Origin: Comamonas thiooxydans
GTDB lineage: Bacteria; Pseudomonadota; Gammaproteobacteria; Burkholderiales; Burkholderiaceae_C
DNA length: 64,000 bases
Assembly: GCF_002157685.2 (NCBI RefSeq)
Contig: NZ_AP026738.1
Span: 3,348,001-3,412,000 of the forward strand
Reading direction: 5' to 3'
Within the stretch, counting starts at the first letter, position 1. Each line of letters starts with the position of its first letter. The notes beneath the pieces are model-generated. The model was not told the origin of the DNA, searched no databases, and worked only from the letters and a program-made list of their open reading frames with translations. Made by a program: the position numbers and the translations under genes. Of the stretch, positions 46,366 to 56,066 are shown piece by piece.

Positions 46366-46995
46366 TCAAATCTCCGTCTGTTCAAAGATCTCGAGGGCAT
46401 CGTTGACCTCAATGTCCAAGTACCTCACTGTCACTGTCGACTCCAGCTTAGAGTGGCCGAGCAGCAACTGCACAGCGCGCAGGTTCTTGGTGCGGCGGTA
46501 GATCAGTGTCGCCTTTGTCCTGCGCATCGAGTGTGTCCCGTACTCCATGCAGTCCAGGCCTAGCTCGTCAACCCAGTGACCGAGGATTCGGGCGTACTGC
46601 CGTGTCCCGAGATGTGGAGATTTGTGTAGTCTGCTCGGAAACAAGAAGTCCTCTGATTTCAGCCCAGCTAGCTTGATCCAGGCTTGCAAGGCGTCACGGG
46701 CAGCCTGTGTGATCTCGAACTGCACTGGACGCTGAGTCTTGTGCTGCATGACGACCGCGCGCGATGCCACCTGGTCGCCGTGGCATACATCCCGAACCTT
46801 GAGGGCGACGGGGTCGCATCCTCGCAGCTTGCTATCGATGCCTAAGTTGAAGAGAGCAAGCTCGCGCACCCGGCCTTCCATCTGGAGCCTTACGCGCAGC
46901 GCCCAGATGTCCTTGAGCTTGAACGGAGCCTTCTGCCCGACGATCTTGCCCTTGTTCCACGGCTCGCGATAAGCGGTATTACCTGTAGATCCCAT
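46366..46995 (-). CDS. Short tyrosine recombinase/integrase
   Basis: A 209-residue tyrosine-type recombinase that is essentially only the catalytic domain plus a short N-terminal arm. The first catalytic Arg is in SKLRGCDPVALKV, then THSMRRTKATLI (H-x-x-R), LLLGHSKLEST (His), and the nucleophile Tyr in TVRYLDIE. These short recombinases are common in proteobacterial genomes as orphans and their substrate is usually unknown. The ATG at 46995 begins the conserved N-terminal arm; an upstream 42-codon extension runs toward the repeat and looks non-coding. It lies between the two direct repeats. Confidence 0.85.
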   Translation of the reverse strand: MGSTGNTAYREPWNKGKIVGQKAPFKLKDIWALRVRLQMEGRVRELALFNLGIDSKLRGCDPVALKVRDVCHGDQVASRAVVMQHKTQRPVQFEITQAARDALQAWIKLAGLKSEDFLFPSRLHKSPHLGTRQYARILGHWVDELGLDCMEYGTHSMRRTKATLIYRRTKNLRAVQLLLGHSKLESTVTVRYLDIEVNDALEIFEQTEI

Positions 46996-47170
46996 GATGG
47001 TCTCCCATCGAGTTGAGAGGCACACAGGATGCGCGGGCTTCGACTCGCCTGAGCGACTAGTGATGCTCGGCTGCCATAGCTTATGACTGTCAGCTTCCTG
47101 GCATAGCCATGAACTCAACATCTCGGCCAGGAGCAGCCGTTCGCGAAGACTGCTTGGCCGACTGCTTCAA

Positions 47171-47314
47171 GCTGATCTGAGCCATTCACGGTTCGGTGCT
47201 TGAGCGGCAGCAATGGCCAACACCAGCCGTTGAAGGCTACCTGTCCGGCCGCTTCACCCTCGGGACCGGCCGCTCGATTGCGCGGTTTGCCACGCATTGG
47301 CTCGAAGGACCGCT
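47171..47314. repeat. Direct repeat copy B (~145 bp)
   Basis: Second copy of the repeat at 45148-45296, same orientation. The neighbouring sequence from 46996 to 47170 and from 47315 to 47518 contains no gene; it is the promoter side of the recombinase gene and the downstream side of the cytochrome b561 gene. Confidence 0.85.
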
Positions 47315-47518
47315 GGAGACGTCATAACATATTCTGTCTGCGCTAACAGCCGATAGCGGCCTGCTCCTCTACCCCGACACCTGTATACATACAAGCTGCT
47401 CCAAGTATGGGACAAGTATCCGCCTTGGCTTGGCCGCAACAGAGATAGGAGCTTGCCTGTCACTACTATGACTGAGCTGCCAGGCATTAGCCCCATCGAA
47501 TGTTGACGTAGTCAATGC

Positions 47519-48043
47519 TCAACGCATACGCAGCAGAAGGCCATCCTTAACTATGAACTGGTGCCATAGAGCGGCGACTGCATGAAGACCCACGGCAGCG
47601 AATACCAAGTTGGCTCCTGCCTCGTGAATCTCCTTAATGCTGCGGCCCAGTGGCACATCGACAGTCAACGGCAATGTCCAAGAGCCGCCAAAAAAAGCGA
47701 TGGGCTTACCGGACCAAGCCAAGGCCAATACTCCCAGCACCGGCATACCCAGCATCAACAGGTACAGCACCCAGTGCATAGCGTGAGCAGAAATCTCCAT
47801 CCAACGAGGACCTGGGGGCAGCGGCGGCACTTGGACGCTGGCGCGCACCACGAGGCGGATTGTCATGAGCAGCAGTACGGCGAGGCCAAAGCTTTCATGC
47901 CATAGAGTCATCTGCGCACGATCAGCTGACCCCTTTGGGAAAAAGCCCTTGAGCTCGATGGCTGCGACTGCGAGCGCTGCTGCGACGAAAACCAGCCAGT
48001 GCAACAGCACCAGCGAGCGAGGATATGAGTCTGAACGGGTCAT
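47519..48043 (-). CDS. Cytochrome b561 family membrane protein
   Basis: A 174-residue four-helix di-haem cytochrome b561. Candidate haem ligands are His in LLHWLVF (helix 1), LWHESFG (helix 2), AHAMHWVL (helix 3 region) and EIHEAGANLVFAAVGLHAVAALWH (helix 4). Such proteins oxidise ubiquinol or reduce periplasmic oxidants. It lies downstream of the metal RND operon on the same strand but separated by 118 bp, so co-transcription is possible but unproven. Confidence 0.88.
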   Translation of the reverse strand: MTRSDSYPRSLVLLHWLVFVAAALAVAAIELKGFFPKGSADRAQMTLWHESFGLAVLLLMTIRLVVRASVQVPPLPPGPRWMEISAHAMHWVLYLLMLGMPVLGVLALAWSGKPIAFFGGSWTLPLTVDVPLGRSIKEIHEAGANLVFAAVGLHAVAALWHQFIVKDGLLLRMR

Positions 48044-48161
48044 TGTTGATTCCTTATTTTTCGGCGAGGAACGTGTTGATATCCGTCATTCATCACGTTG
48101 CGTCGAATTGGTTTGATTCAGATTGCAGGGCAGAAAACGTCGAGGGTAGATTCAGGCTGCA

Positions 48162-49406
48162 TTAATCATCAAAATCCCACAGCTCATGCAAGTCCAGCCG
48201 CAGACGACTGTCGCTTTCCAGCGTGTCGATGTGTGACATGCGCTCAGCCAGCACCGCCTCAGCGAGCACCCGGCGTGCCGCCAGCAGATCGGCTAATCCA
48301 GATTCACCGGCACGATAGGCTCGCATTGCTCGGTCGGTCGCACTGCGCTGAAGCGTCACTGTTTGAGCCTGTGCCGTGGCTGCCGCACGCTTTCCTTTCA
48401 ACTGACTCCAGAGCACATCGAACTCAGCGCCCAGTCGCCTTTCCACTGCCAAACGGCGTGACAGTGCCGCGTCGGCATCGGCCAGCGCAGCCGCTGCCTG
48501 GGAAGCCCGGTGGGCGGAGCCCAGTGGCAGACTGATGCTGAGGCCTGCAATGCGCTCGGCACCACCACGCTCGCTGCTGGCAAACACACCGATCGTGAGG
48601 TCTGGGCGGCGTTCGAGATCCGTGCGGCGGGCCTGGTGCAGCGCAAGAGTCTCCTCGGACAGGGCCAGCAAATACTCATGGCTGTGCTCTATGTAGCGCG
48701 AGCGCAGCTGAGCCTCCGATCCGTTCGGGAGTGCGGGCAGCGCGCTTGCGTCGATTGAAATGCCGGCCAGAGGGCAGAGGTCGGGAAAGCGTGAGCAGAG
48801 CTCGGCCTGCGCCGAGGCCTGTGCGGCCTCTGCTGCGGCCAGCGCAGCCTGCATGCGGGCCTGTTCGGCGGCCGCCAGCTCGGCTTCAAGCCTGGCCGCA
48901 TCGCCCGCGCGCAGACGGCGCTCGGTGATGCTTGCAAGCTCTGCGGCGGCATCAGCATTGCCCTGCGCCGCCTGCCGGGCTTGAGCAGAGCGCTGAACCG
49001 AAAACCACAAGGCCAGCAATTGGCGTGCAGTCTCGTGCCGGGCGTCTTGCGCTGCCAGCAGGCCGGTGGCCCGGGTTGTCTCGGCCAGCTCGGCGTCGAC
49101 GGCTGCCTTGCCCCAGAGTCGTAGCGGTCGCTCGATGGCAATCTGGCCTTCGGTGAATCGCTGGCCGGAGCCATCATGGGTCCAACGGCGCTGACCACTA
49201 GCTCGGACTACCGTTTCATGAGGGCCCACGCGCAGACCGTCGGCTCGAGCCTGAGCACCCCTTCGTGCTGCGTCGGCCGCTTGCACAGTAGGCGACTGTT
49301 CTACCGCCATGCGCACCGCCGTCTCCGGAGGCAGGTAGCTCTGAGCCTGGGCTGCACTCGTAAAAAGTAGAACTGCGGCACAGGCATGAAGCAGACGATT
49401 TTTCAT
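48162..49406 (-). CDS. CzcC-like outer-membrane channel of heavy-metal RND efflux
   Basis: A 414-residue TolC-family outer-membrane protein. With the ATG at 49406 it has a clean signal peptide (LLHACAAVLLFTSAAQAQ); the frame opens earlier at 49475 overlapping the pump stop, but that extension would hide the signal sequence. The channel domain is very Ala/Glu/Arg-rich helical hairpins, as in CzcC. It is the last gene of the metal efflux operon. Confidence 0.88.
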   Translation of the reverse strand: MKNRLLHACAAVLLFTSAAQAQSYLPPETAVRMAVEQSPTVQAADAARRGAQARADGLRVGPHETVVRASGQRRWTHDGSGQRFTEGQIAIERPLRLWGKAAVDAELAETTRATGLLAAQDARHETARQLLALWFSVQRSAQARQAAQGNADAAAELASITERRLRAGDAARLEAELAAAEQARMQAALAAAEAAQASAQAELCSRFPDLCPLAGISIDASALPALPNGSEAQLRSRYIEHSHEYLLALSEETLALHQARRTDLERRPDLTIGVFASSERGGAERIAGLSISLPLGSAHRASQAAAALADADAALSRRLAVERRLGAEFDVLWSQLKGKRAAATAQAQTVTLQRSATDRAMRAYRAGESGLADLLAARRVLAEAVLAERMSHIDTLESDSRLRLDLHELWDFDD

Positions 49407-49471
49407 AGGCAAACTCAGAAAATACGATTTGGAGCTACCGTGTGCTCTATTGCAAAAAGCGTTTGCAGCTT

Positions 49472-52400
49472 TCATTTTTGTACTTCCCTAGCACTGCGTG
49501 CTACGCCAAAGCGCTCAAACAGCAGTGGTAACAACAGCAAGGTCAGAGCCGTAGAACTGATCAATCCCCCTGCCACGACGACGGCCAACGGACGCTGAAT
49601 TTCCGAGCCAGGGCCAGTAGCCAGCAGCAGCGGCACCATGCCCAGAGCCGTGATGCAGGCCGTCATAAGCACAGGCCTCAGGCGGTCGCGCACGCCTTGA
49701 CGTACAGCCTGGGTCAGCTCCATGCCCGACACCAGCAGTGCGTTGAAGTGCGAAACCAGCACCACGCCGTTGAGCACGGCAATGCCCAGCAGTGCAATAA
49801 AGCCCACAGAGGCGGGCACCGACAGGTATTCGCCGCTTATGCGCAATGCGGCCATGCCTCCCACTAGTGCGAACGGAATGTTGGCAATGACCAGCAAGGC
49901 CTGGCGCATTGAGCGGAAGGTGAGAACCAGCAACACGAAGATCGCCGAGAGCGCCACAGGAACGACCAACGCAAGGCGGGCAGCCGCGCGCTGCTGGTTT
50001 TCGAACTGGCCGCCCCAGACAATGCGCAGATCCTTGAGTGCGGGGTCGGCAGTCAAAGATGCCCGGGCCTCGCTAACGAAGCTTGCGAGATCGCGTCCTT
50101 CGACATTGACCTGAACCACGGCGAAGCGCGCTCCGTCCTCATGGTCGATACGTACCGGTCCGTCCTGAGGGGAAAGTGTCGCTAGCGAAGTGAGTGGCCA
50201 AGTGGTCCCGTCGGGGGCGGTCACAAGAAGGCTTGCCAGGCCTTCGGGTGATTGCCGCAGTGTCGTTCCGCCACGAAGCAGTAGCGGCGTACGTACCATG
50301 CCTTCGGGCACGATGCCTATACGATCGCCCTCAATCAATGCGCGTAGCTGGGCCTGCAAGGCATCACCGGAAAAGCCGGATTGGCCAAGTGCAGCACGAT
50401 TGAGAACGACTTGCAGATATTGCACGCCGCTGTTGCTGGGAGCAATGACTTCGGAGGCGCCGGAGACGGTGCGCATGCGTGCAGCAATCGCCTGGGCCGC
50501 GGCATCGATCTTGGCCAGATCGGTACCGAAGATCTTGATGGCCACGTCGCCTCGCGAGCCGGTCAGCATCTCGGACACGCGCATCTCGATGGGCTGCGTA
50601 AAGCCGTAGATCAGGCCCGGAAAGCCTTCCATCACGCGGCGGATGGCATCTGCAATATCTTCCTTGCTGCCACGCCACTCAGCACGTGGCTTGAGCACCA
50701 GAAAGGTGTCGGTCTCGTTGAGGCCCATGGGATCCAGCCCCAGATCGTCCGAGCCCGTGCGCGCCACGATGGAGCGGATTTCCGGGATGCCTTCGAGCAG
50801 GGCTTGTTGCACGCGCTGATCCATATCCAGCGATGCGGTCAGTGAAATTGACGGAGATTTTTGCAGCTGCACGATGAGATCGCCTTCGTCCATGGTTGGC
50901 ATAAAGGTCTTTCCCACTGACAGATACAGGGCTGCCGCGCCGGCCAGCGTCGCCAGTGCTATGCCAAACACCGTGCGCCGGTGCGCCTGGCTCCAGGCCT
51001 GTAGCCAGGCAAAGCCACCGGACAGCTTTCGCATCAGCCAGGGTGCATCGCTGGCGTGCGAGCGCAGCAGCAGTGAAGCCAGCGCCGGAACGACAGTAAA
51101 TGCAATGAGTACAGAAGCACTTAGGGCCAGGACGATGGTCAACGCAACCGGCGCAAACAGCTTGCCTTCCAGGCCTTGCAGCGTCAGCAGCGGCAGGAAC
51201 ACAATGGCGATGATGGACACGCCTGCCAGCATGGGGGCAGACACTGCCGACACGGCATCCCCGATCAGGCTGAAGCGGTCCACGGAGTTTGCCGAAGACA
51301 CATCTTCTTGCTTGTGCGCCAGTGCTGTCTCGATGTTCTCCACCACCACCACCGAGGCATCCACCAACATGCCCAAGGCGATGGCCAGACCACCCAGGCT
51401 CATCAGATTGGCCGTCAGGCCCACGTAGCGCATGAGCAGGAATGTGGCCAGCATGGACAGAGGGAGTGTGGCCGCCACTACCAATGCAGCGCGCACGCCG
51501 CCAAGGAACAAATAAAGGATGACGACTACGAGCACACTGGCTTCGACCAATGCGCGCACTACGGTGCTGGCGGCACGCGAAACCAGTTCGCCCCGGTTAT
51601 AGAACACCTGGATGCTCATCCCTTTGGGCAGGCGCGGTTCCAGTTCGTCGAGTCTGGCCTGCACTGCATCGACCAGACTACGAGCATCCACGCCGCGCAG
51701 TCCCAGCACCAGTCCCTGGACGGCCTCGCCCTGGCCATCACGACTCACGGCGCCGTTGCGAGTGGCCTCGCCCAGGCGTACCGTGGCCACATCACCTACC
51801 GTGGCTGCGGCCTGTCCGTTTCTGGCCGGAACGATCACGACGGCCCGCAAATCGTCGAGCCCGCGCACGCCACCTTCCACGCGCACCACCCAATGCTCCT
51901 CACCTCGGTCCAGCCGGCCTGCTCCATCGTTGCGATTGTTGGCATCGAGTGCCTGACGCAACTGATCCAAGGTCACGCCACGCGCGCGCAGCCTCGCAGG
52001 ATCGGGAATCACCTCGTAGCCCCGTACCACGCCACCCAGGGCATTCACGTCGGCAACGCCGGCGACAGTGCGCAAGGCTGGCCGTATCACCCAGTCCAGC
52101 ACACGTCGGCGTTCGGCCAGAGAGTAGCTCTCGCCATCAACCGTAAACATGAACATCTCGCCCAACGGCGTGGTGATGGGGGCCAGCCCACCTTCTGCGC
52201 TAGCAGGCAGGTCGCGCTGTATGCCGGTCAGCCTTTCGGAAACCTGCTGGCGAGCCCAGTAAACGTCCGTGCCTTCCGAGAAGTCCACGGTCACGTCGCT
52301 GATGCCGTACTTGGAAACCGAACGCACGATGGTCTTGTGCGGCAGACCCAGTAGCTCCTGCTCTACCAGTGTGGAGACGCGCTGCTCCACTTCTTCAGGC

Positions 52401-52573
52401 GTCATGCCGGCCACCTTCAGGATCACTTTGACCTGGGTTGGTGAGATGTCGGGGAACGCATCTATGGGTAGATGCACATAGGCCCAGGCGCCGGCCAGTG
52501 CCAGGGCCAGGGCTGCGAGTAGCACCAGAGCCCGCTGACGTAGCGAAAAATCGATCAACCTAGCCAGCATCAC
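49472..52573 (-). CDS. Heavy-metal (HME) RND efflux pump, CzcA/CusA type
   Basis: A 1033-residue inner-membrane pump. HME landmarks are LPIDAFPDISPTQVKV near the N-terminus, GLPHKTIVRSVSKYGISDVTVDF, and MPTMDEGDLIVQLQKSPS. The TM4 proton-relay motif reads LGMLVDASVVVVENIE: it lacks the leading Asp of the DFG-x3-DGA motif used by Zn/Co/Ni pumps and is nearer the pattern of the monovalent (Cu/Ag) or unassigned groups. The substrate is therefore left open. It overlaps the adaptor gene by 4 bp. Confidence 0.93.
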   Translation of the reverse strand: MMLARLIDFSLRQRALVLLAALALALAGAWAYVHLPIDAFPDISPTQVKVILKVAGMTPEEVEQRVSTLVEQELLGLPHKTIVRSVSKYGISDVTVDFSEGTDVYWARQQVSERLTGIQRDLPASAEGGLAPITTPLGEMFMFTVDGESYSLAERRRVLDWVIRPALRTVAGVADVNALGGVVRGYEVIPDPARLRARGVTLDQLRQALDANNRNDGAGRLDRGEEHWVVRVEGGVRGLDDLRAVVIVPARNGQAAATVGDVATVRLGEATRNGAVSRDGQGEAVQGLVLGLRGVDARSLVDAVQARLDELEPRLPKGMSIQVFYNRGELVSRAASTVVRALVEASVLVVVILYLFLGGVRAALVVAATLPLSMLATFLLMRYVGLTANLMSLGGLAIALGMLVDASVVVVENIETALAHKQEDVSSANSVDRFSLIGDAVSAVSAPMLAGVSIIAIVFLPLLTLQGLEGKLFAPVALTIVLALSASVLIAFTVVPALASLLLRSHASDAPWLMRKLSGGFAWLQAWSQAHRRTVFGIALATLAGAAALYLSVGKTFMPTMDEGDLIVQLQKSPSISLTASLDMDQRVQQALLEGIPEIRSIVARTGSDDLGLDPMGLNETDTFLVLKPRAEWRGSKEDIADAIRRVMEGFPGLIYGFTQPIEMRVSEMLTGSRGDVAIKIFGTDLAKIDAAAQAIAARMRTVSGASEVIAPSNSGVQYLQVVLNRAALGQSGFSGDALQAQLRALIEGDRIGIVPEGMVRTPLLLRGGTTLRQSPEGLASLLVTAPDGTTWPLTSLATLSPQDGPVRIDHEDGARFAVVQVNVEGRDLASFVSEARASLTADPALKDLRIVWGGQFENQQRAAARLALVVPVALSAIFVLLVLTFRSMRQALLVIANIPFALVGGMAALRISGEYLSVPASVGFIALLGIAVLNGVVLVSHFNALLVSGMELTQAVRQGVRDRLRPVLMTACITALGMVPLLLATGPGSEIQRPLAVVVAGGLISSTALTLLLLPLLFERFGVARSAREVQK

Positions 52574-53637
52574 TGACCTCCGGACAGCAGGTTCTTGAGC
52601 GCAGCGATACCTGCGATCGCAATCTCCGCATTTGCTGGAAGCACTCCGCGCACCACGGCTGTAGCTTCGTCTCTGGTGTCCACCGACAAGGGGACGAAGC
52701 GCACGCTCTTGCCCGTGCGAATGAACACACCGGTCTGGCCTTGCCAGTACACCAGTGCTGAGGCGGAGATGCGCAGACGGTTTCCTGCTTTCGACTGCGC
52801 CTTTTCCGTGCCTGAATCTTTCAACGTCAATATGGCTGTAACACTTTCTCCCAAGCGCAGATCCCCGCTCTTGGCCAGCGCAACACGCACACGCATCCCC
52901 GCGCTACCGTCGCCAACTGGTGCAATACCCTCGACACGGCCTGCGGCGCCGCGAGTGATGACCTGCACACTGTCACCTACGGCGGGCAGTGGGACCTCTC
53001 GACCCAGTAGCAAATCAAGCTCCAACGCCTTGGGATCAGCCACTCTCACCAAGGGTGCCGATGCATCAACACGCGCGCCAGGTTGGACCATTACTTCAGT
53101 CACAATGCCTGCACGCGTTGCCAGCAACAGCGCCTCATTCCCAGCCAGCTTCACACCACTGGCAGCCAGCTCGGCGCGTCGGGCTTGGGCCATGGCCGCA
53201 GCCTCTGCGGCGCGTGCCTGTGTTGACTGCCATCGACTGGCTGCGATGATGCCGTCTTCATGGAGCAATCGGTCTCGCGTCAGGGATTGCTGTGCCAGCC
53301 GCGACTGTGACTCGGCTTCCGCCACTGCGCGACGCGCTTCATAGAGCTGAGGGCTGGTGAAAGTCACCACGGGCTGGCCCGCTCGCACGGACTGGCCTAC
53401 AGCGACCAGCACACGTGGCAGCCCCCCCGCATAAGGCGCAGCCACAACGGCCTGAGCATCGGGTCTCAGAACCACACGCGCATGAGCCGAAATATTGAGC
53501 TCGTCAGAACTCTGGATGGACTGAAAGCGCACGCCCAAGGTACGCGCCTGCTCAGGGGATAGAGACACGGCCTCGGCGGCCATGCCTGCGACTGGCAGCG
53601 CAAGTGCGCCGGCCAACAGCCATTGGTGGAAGAACAT
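52570..53637 (-). CDS. Heavy-metal RND periplasmic adaptor, CzcB/CusB type
   Basis: A 355-residue membrane fusion protein. From the ATG at 53637 a signal peptide (WLLAGALALPVAGMAAEAV) leads into the lipoyl half (VVAAPYAGGLPRVLVAVGQSV), a helical hairpin (YEARRAVAEAESQSRLAQQSL...), and the second barrel region. No metal-binding N-terminal extension such as a His-rich or CusF-like module is visible. The upstream-open 19 codons have no signal-like character. Confidence 0.88.
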   Translation of the reverse strand: MFFHQWLLAGALALPVAGMAAEAVSLSPEQARTLGVRFQSIQSSDELNISAHARVVLRPDAQAVVAAPYAGGLPRVLVAVGQSVRAGQPVVTFTSPQLYEARRAVAEAESQSRLAQQSLTRDRLLHEDGIIAASRWQSTQARAAEAAAMAQARRAELAASGVKLAGNEALLLATRAGIVTEVMVQPGARVDASAPLVRVADPKALELDLLLGREVPLPAVGDSVQVITRGAAGRVEGIAPVGDGSAGMRVRVALAKSGDLRLGESVTAILTLKDSGTEKAQSKAGNRLRISASALVYWQGQTGVFIRTGKSVRFVPLSVDTRDEATAVVRGVLPANAEIAIAGIAALKNLLSGGQ

Positions 53638-53715
53638 TCCTGACTCCGGAAAAAGAAAAGACATGCATCCATGCGTCTGCATGGATGCTGGCAAGCCTGT
53701 GAAAGGCTTGGGGGG

Positions 53716-54165
53716 TCAGGAAAACTGAGGCGGAGCTTGGGCCGGGGATGGTCGTATGACGCGACCTTGCCAGCGTGAAAGCCTGTGCGCCGGCTCGGGG
53801 GGCGGTGTGGGCCTTGCAGCAGTGCAACGCATGAGCGAGGCACGCAGACCCCAAGTCAGCAGAGTGAGGCCAATAACGGCCAGCAACGGGACAGGGAGCA
53901 GATCTAGTGGTTGCAGTGCGTTCTGCACGTCAACTTCAAAAGGCTCGGATTGAGCTTGATGGACATCGCGGTCACTGAGAGAGTCGTGTCCAGTGAACAG
54001 ATGGAAATGAGAATCAGCAATTCTGGAAGGTGTCGTGTGCACATGCAGGCCAGATTGATTCGGAGTCCCGAAGTGGCCGTGCAGCAGCGGTATCAGCAGT
54101 TGCGCCGCCATGATCAGCAGCAGCAATGCGCTCCGCAGAGAAGGTCTCTGGATTGCACGCGACAT
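53716..54165 (-). CDS. CzcI-like His-rich small membrane/periplasmic protein
   Basis: A 149-residue protein heading the metal efflux operon. A hydrophobic helix (SALLLLIMAAQLLIPLL) is followed by a periplasmic loop with about nine histidines (LLHGHF, LHVHTT, SHFHLFTGH, DRDVH), a second helix (LLPVPLLAVIGLTLLTWGL) and a Pro/Arg-rich tail. Similar small His-rich proteins (CzcI and relatives) precede czcCBA and modulate induction or bind metal. Start ATG 54165 is favoured over 54204 because it begins just before the first helix. It precedes the adaptor gene by 78 bp. Confidence 0.7.
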   Translation of the reverse strand: MSRAIQRPSLRSALLLLIMAAQLLIPLLHGHFGTPNQSGLHVHTTPSRIADSHFHLFTGHDSLSDRDVHQAQSEPFEVDVQNALQPLDLLPVPLLAVIGLTLLTWGLRASLMRCTAARPTPPPEPAHRLSRWQGRVIRPSPAQAPPQFS

Positions 54166-55306
54166 GTGATTAATTGTACTGCTGCGATTTGATTTGCAGA
54201 GCAACAGAGTAATTCTATTGAAGCGGCTCCATATTCAACAAATCAAAGGAAAAGGCGTCCGAAATGATTGCCTACAACTTGGCCCCGCTCTAATGCTTGC
54301 TATGCCATAGGCAACTACTAGATTTCTCCGATTATCGAAGCGTGGTCATCTGTGTGCATTGCTACCCGCGCACATTCTCGCCACCAGGACCAGAGCTAGA
54401 CCATCTAAAGTCCGACGCTACTGAGGGCGCTGGTAGCTAGCGGGTTACTTCTGGATGGAAATCAGTATTAAGCGGCCAGAGCCTGATGATGGACCTCAGC
54501 CTGACGCCGCGTTCAGGCACTTAGGTCGGCTTTGCAGCGCAAGCACCTATTCGCACGAGGTGACAGCGGACATCCAGCAACATATCCGCCTACAACTGAT
54601 GGGCATTGCCCGCTGCTCACCTGATACCCGTCGTTGGGCAGCGCCAGCGTCAATGTTCGGATGGCCCTTATGGAGTGCTGACCGATAGGCCAAGACGCGG
54701 CTACGAGTAGCGGCAACCGCTGCGCAGGAGACATCTGCTGGTAATGATTGCATGGCAGCAATGAGTCGTCGCCACCAGTTCGCAGCTGACGAAATACCGT
54801 AAGCAGTCCGAGAAGCTCATTGTGAGATGGGGATCAAGAGAGCCAGCCCCGTATCCAGCGCTCGGCGGAAAAGTTCTTCGCGCCCCTGTGAACACCTGCC
54901 TATGTGAAAGAGAAACGATGGACTGCATCCGGGGACTCAGGGGGCGATCTCGAGAAGATGAGAGCCCCTGTTTTACCCATCAAGAACGTACGCAATCCTC
55001 CGGGATCACCTCTGAGTAATTAGAGCCGACTTACTGGACTTAGGCCGAAAGTTTCACAGCATTTGATTTCACGGCATATGATTACCATTTAGACCCATGC
55101 AGAGGTTCCTTAGCCGCCAATTCGGGCATTACCGAGTGGACTGATACGGCAGAACAGATTTGGCTAGCGTATGAACGGACTCAAATGACTTCAGCAGCCT
55201 GAACATTGCGAGCAAAAAGAGCGGTGCAATCCGGCGGCGTAAGAAGCCATACATGCATGGCCTCCAAGGGCCTGACGAACGCGGCTGAAATATCGATTGA
55301 ACGGCA
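54166..55306. other. Long gene-poor region of the island
   Basis: About 1.1 kb without a supportable gene. Short overlapping frames on both strands lack ribosome-binding sites and domain-like sequence. The A/T-rich part next to 54166-54300 is the probable promoter of the metal efflux operon. Near the right end is a tandem 15-bp repeat (55052-55087), listed separately. Confidence 0.5.
55052..55087. promoter_or_regulatory. Tandem 15-bp motif, candidate XRE operator (copy 1)
   Basis: TTTCACAGCATTTGA and TTTCACGGCATATGA lie head to tail, followed by TTACCA. The second unit plus TTACCA is repeated with one base change at 56406-56426 over the start of the XRE gene. It is ~220 bp upstream of the HAD gene. 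Confidence 0.5.
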
Positions 55307-55804
55307 TTGAAAGCGATTCTTTATCTTGACTATGACGGCGTCCTGCACCCGGAGCCCGTCTACCGGTCCCCTCGAGGCGGGATGTACTTTAGTGTTGACC
55401 ATGCTGGACACCGCTTGTTCGAAAACGCAGGCATCCTTGTTGAAGCGCTCGCGCCGTACCCTGAAGTCGCCATCGTCCTGTCTACTTCTTGGGTACGTGT
55501 ATTAAGCTATTCGCAGGCTAAGACCTACCTTCCCGACGCTCTGCGCTCACGAGTGATTGGTGCCACCTTTCACAGCGCCATGAACAAGTTTGAGTTCGAT
55601 GCCATGACCCGAGGCGCACAAGTGTTGGCCGACGCCACACGCCGTGCGGTGACTGGCTGGGTTGCGCTGGATGATGACGACGAAGGATGGGTTGGCCCCG
55701 CATCTAAGCATCTTGTGCTGACCAACGGGCACAAAGGACTCTCTGCACCGGAGACTGTTGCCGAGCTCTCGGATAAGTTGAGAGAGCAATGCAAGCCACG
55801 ATAG
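55307..55804 (+). CDS. HAD-domain phosphatase-like protein
   Basis: A 165-residue minimal HAD fold. The nucleophile loop is YLDYDGVLHPE, motif II is VLSTSWVR, and the late acidic motif III region is WVALDDDDEGW. This short form resembles the HAD domains annotated from multi-domain RNA repair proteins, but I cannot confirm that from sequence alone. The start is a TTG at 55307 that begins directly before the first strand; no ATG is available. It stands alone on the plus strand. Confidence 0.75.
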   Translation: MKAILYLDYDGVLHPEPVYRSPRGGMYFSVDHAGHRLFENAGILVEALAPYPEVAIVLSTSWVRVLSYSQAKTYLPDALRSRVIGATFHSAMNKFEFDAMTRGAQVLADATRRAVTGWVALDDDDEGWVGPASKHLVLTNGHKGLSAPETVAELSDKLREQCKPR

Positions 55805-56066
55805 CTGCCTACATCGAGCGTGAAGCTGGCACCCGTTGCATGGCTTGGTGTTTGGGCAGCTACTGGTGAATCCCCCACTATGTGGTGGTCACGGGCTCGA
55901 GCCTGCAAAGTATCAACATCACAGCCCAGATGCACTTTTGCGCCATTGACGGCGCCGCTCAGCCTCGTATTTCTTGGTTTTCCACGCACAGTCACCAGAA
56001 ACTTAATGCCTGCGCGTGTTGATTTCTGGTGCTCACGGTCGGGAGCAGACTGCTCTGAAGGGCCTA

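Noticed and set aside
55805..56000. A possible IS-element remnant on the minus strand (NGAKVHLGCDVD segment)
   Set aside because: The resemblance to transposases is a short low-quality string with no inverted repeats or target duplication.
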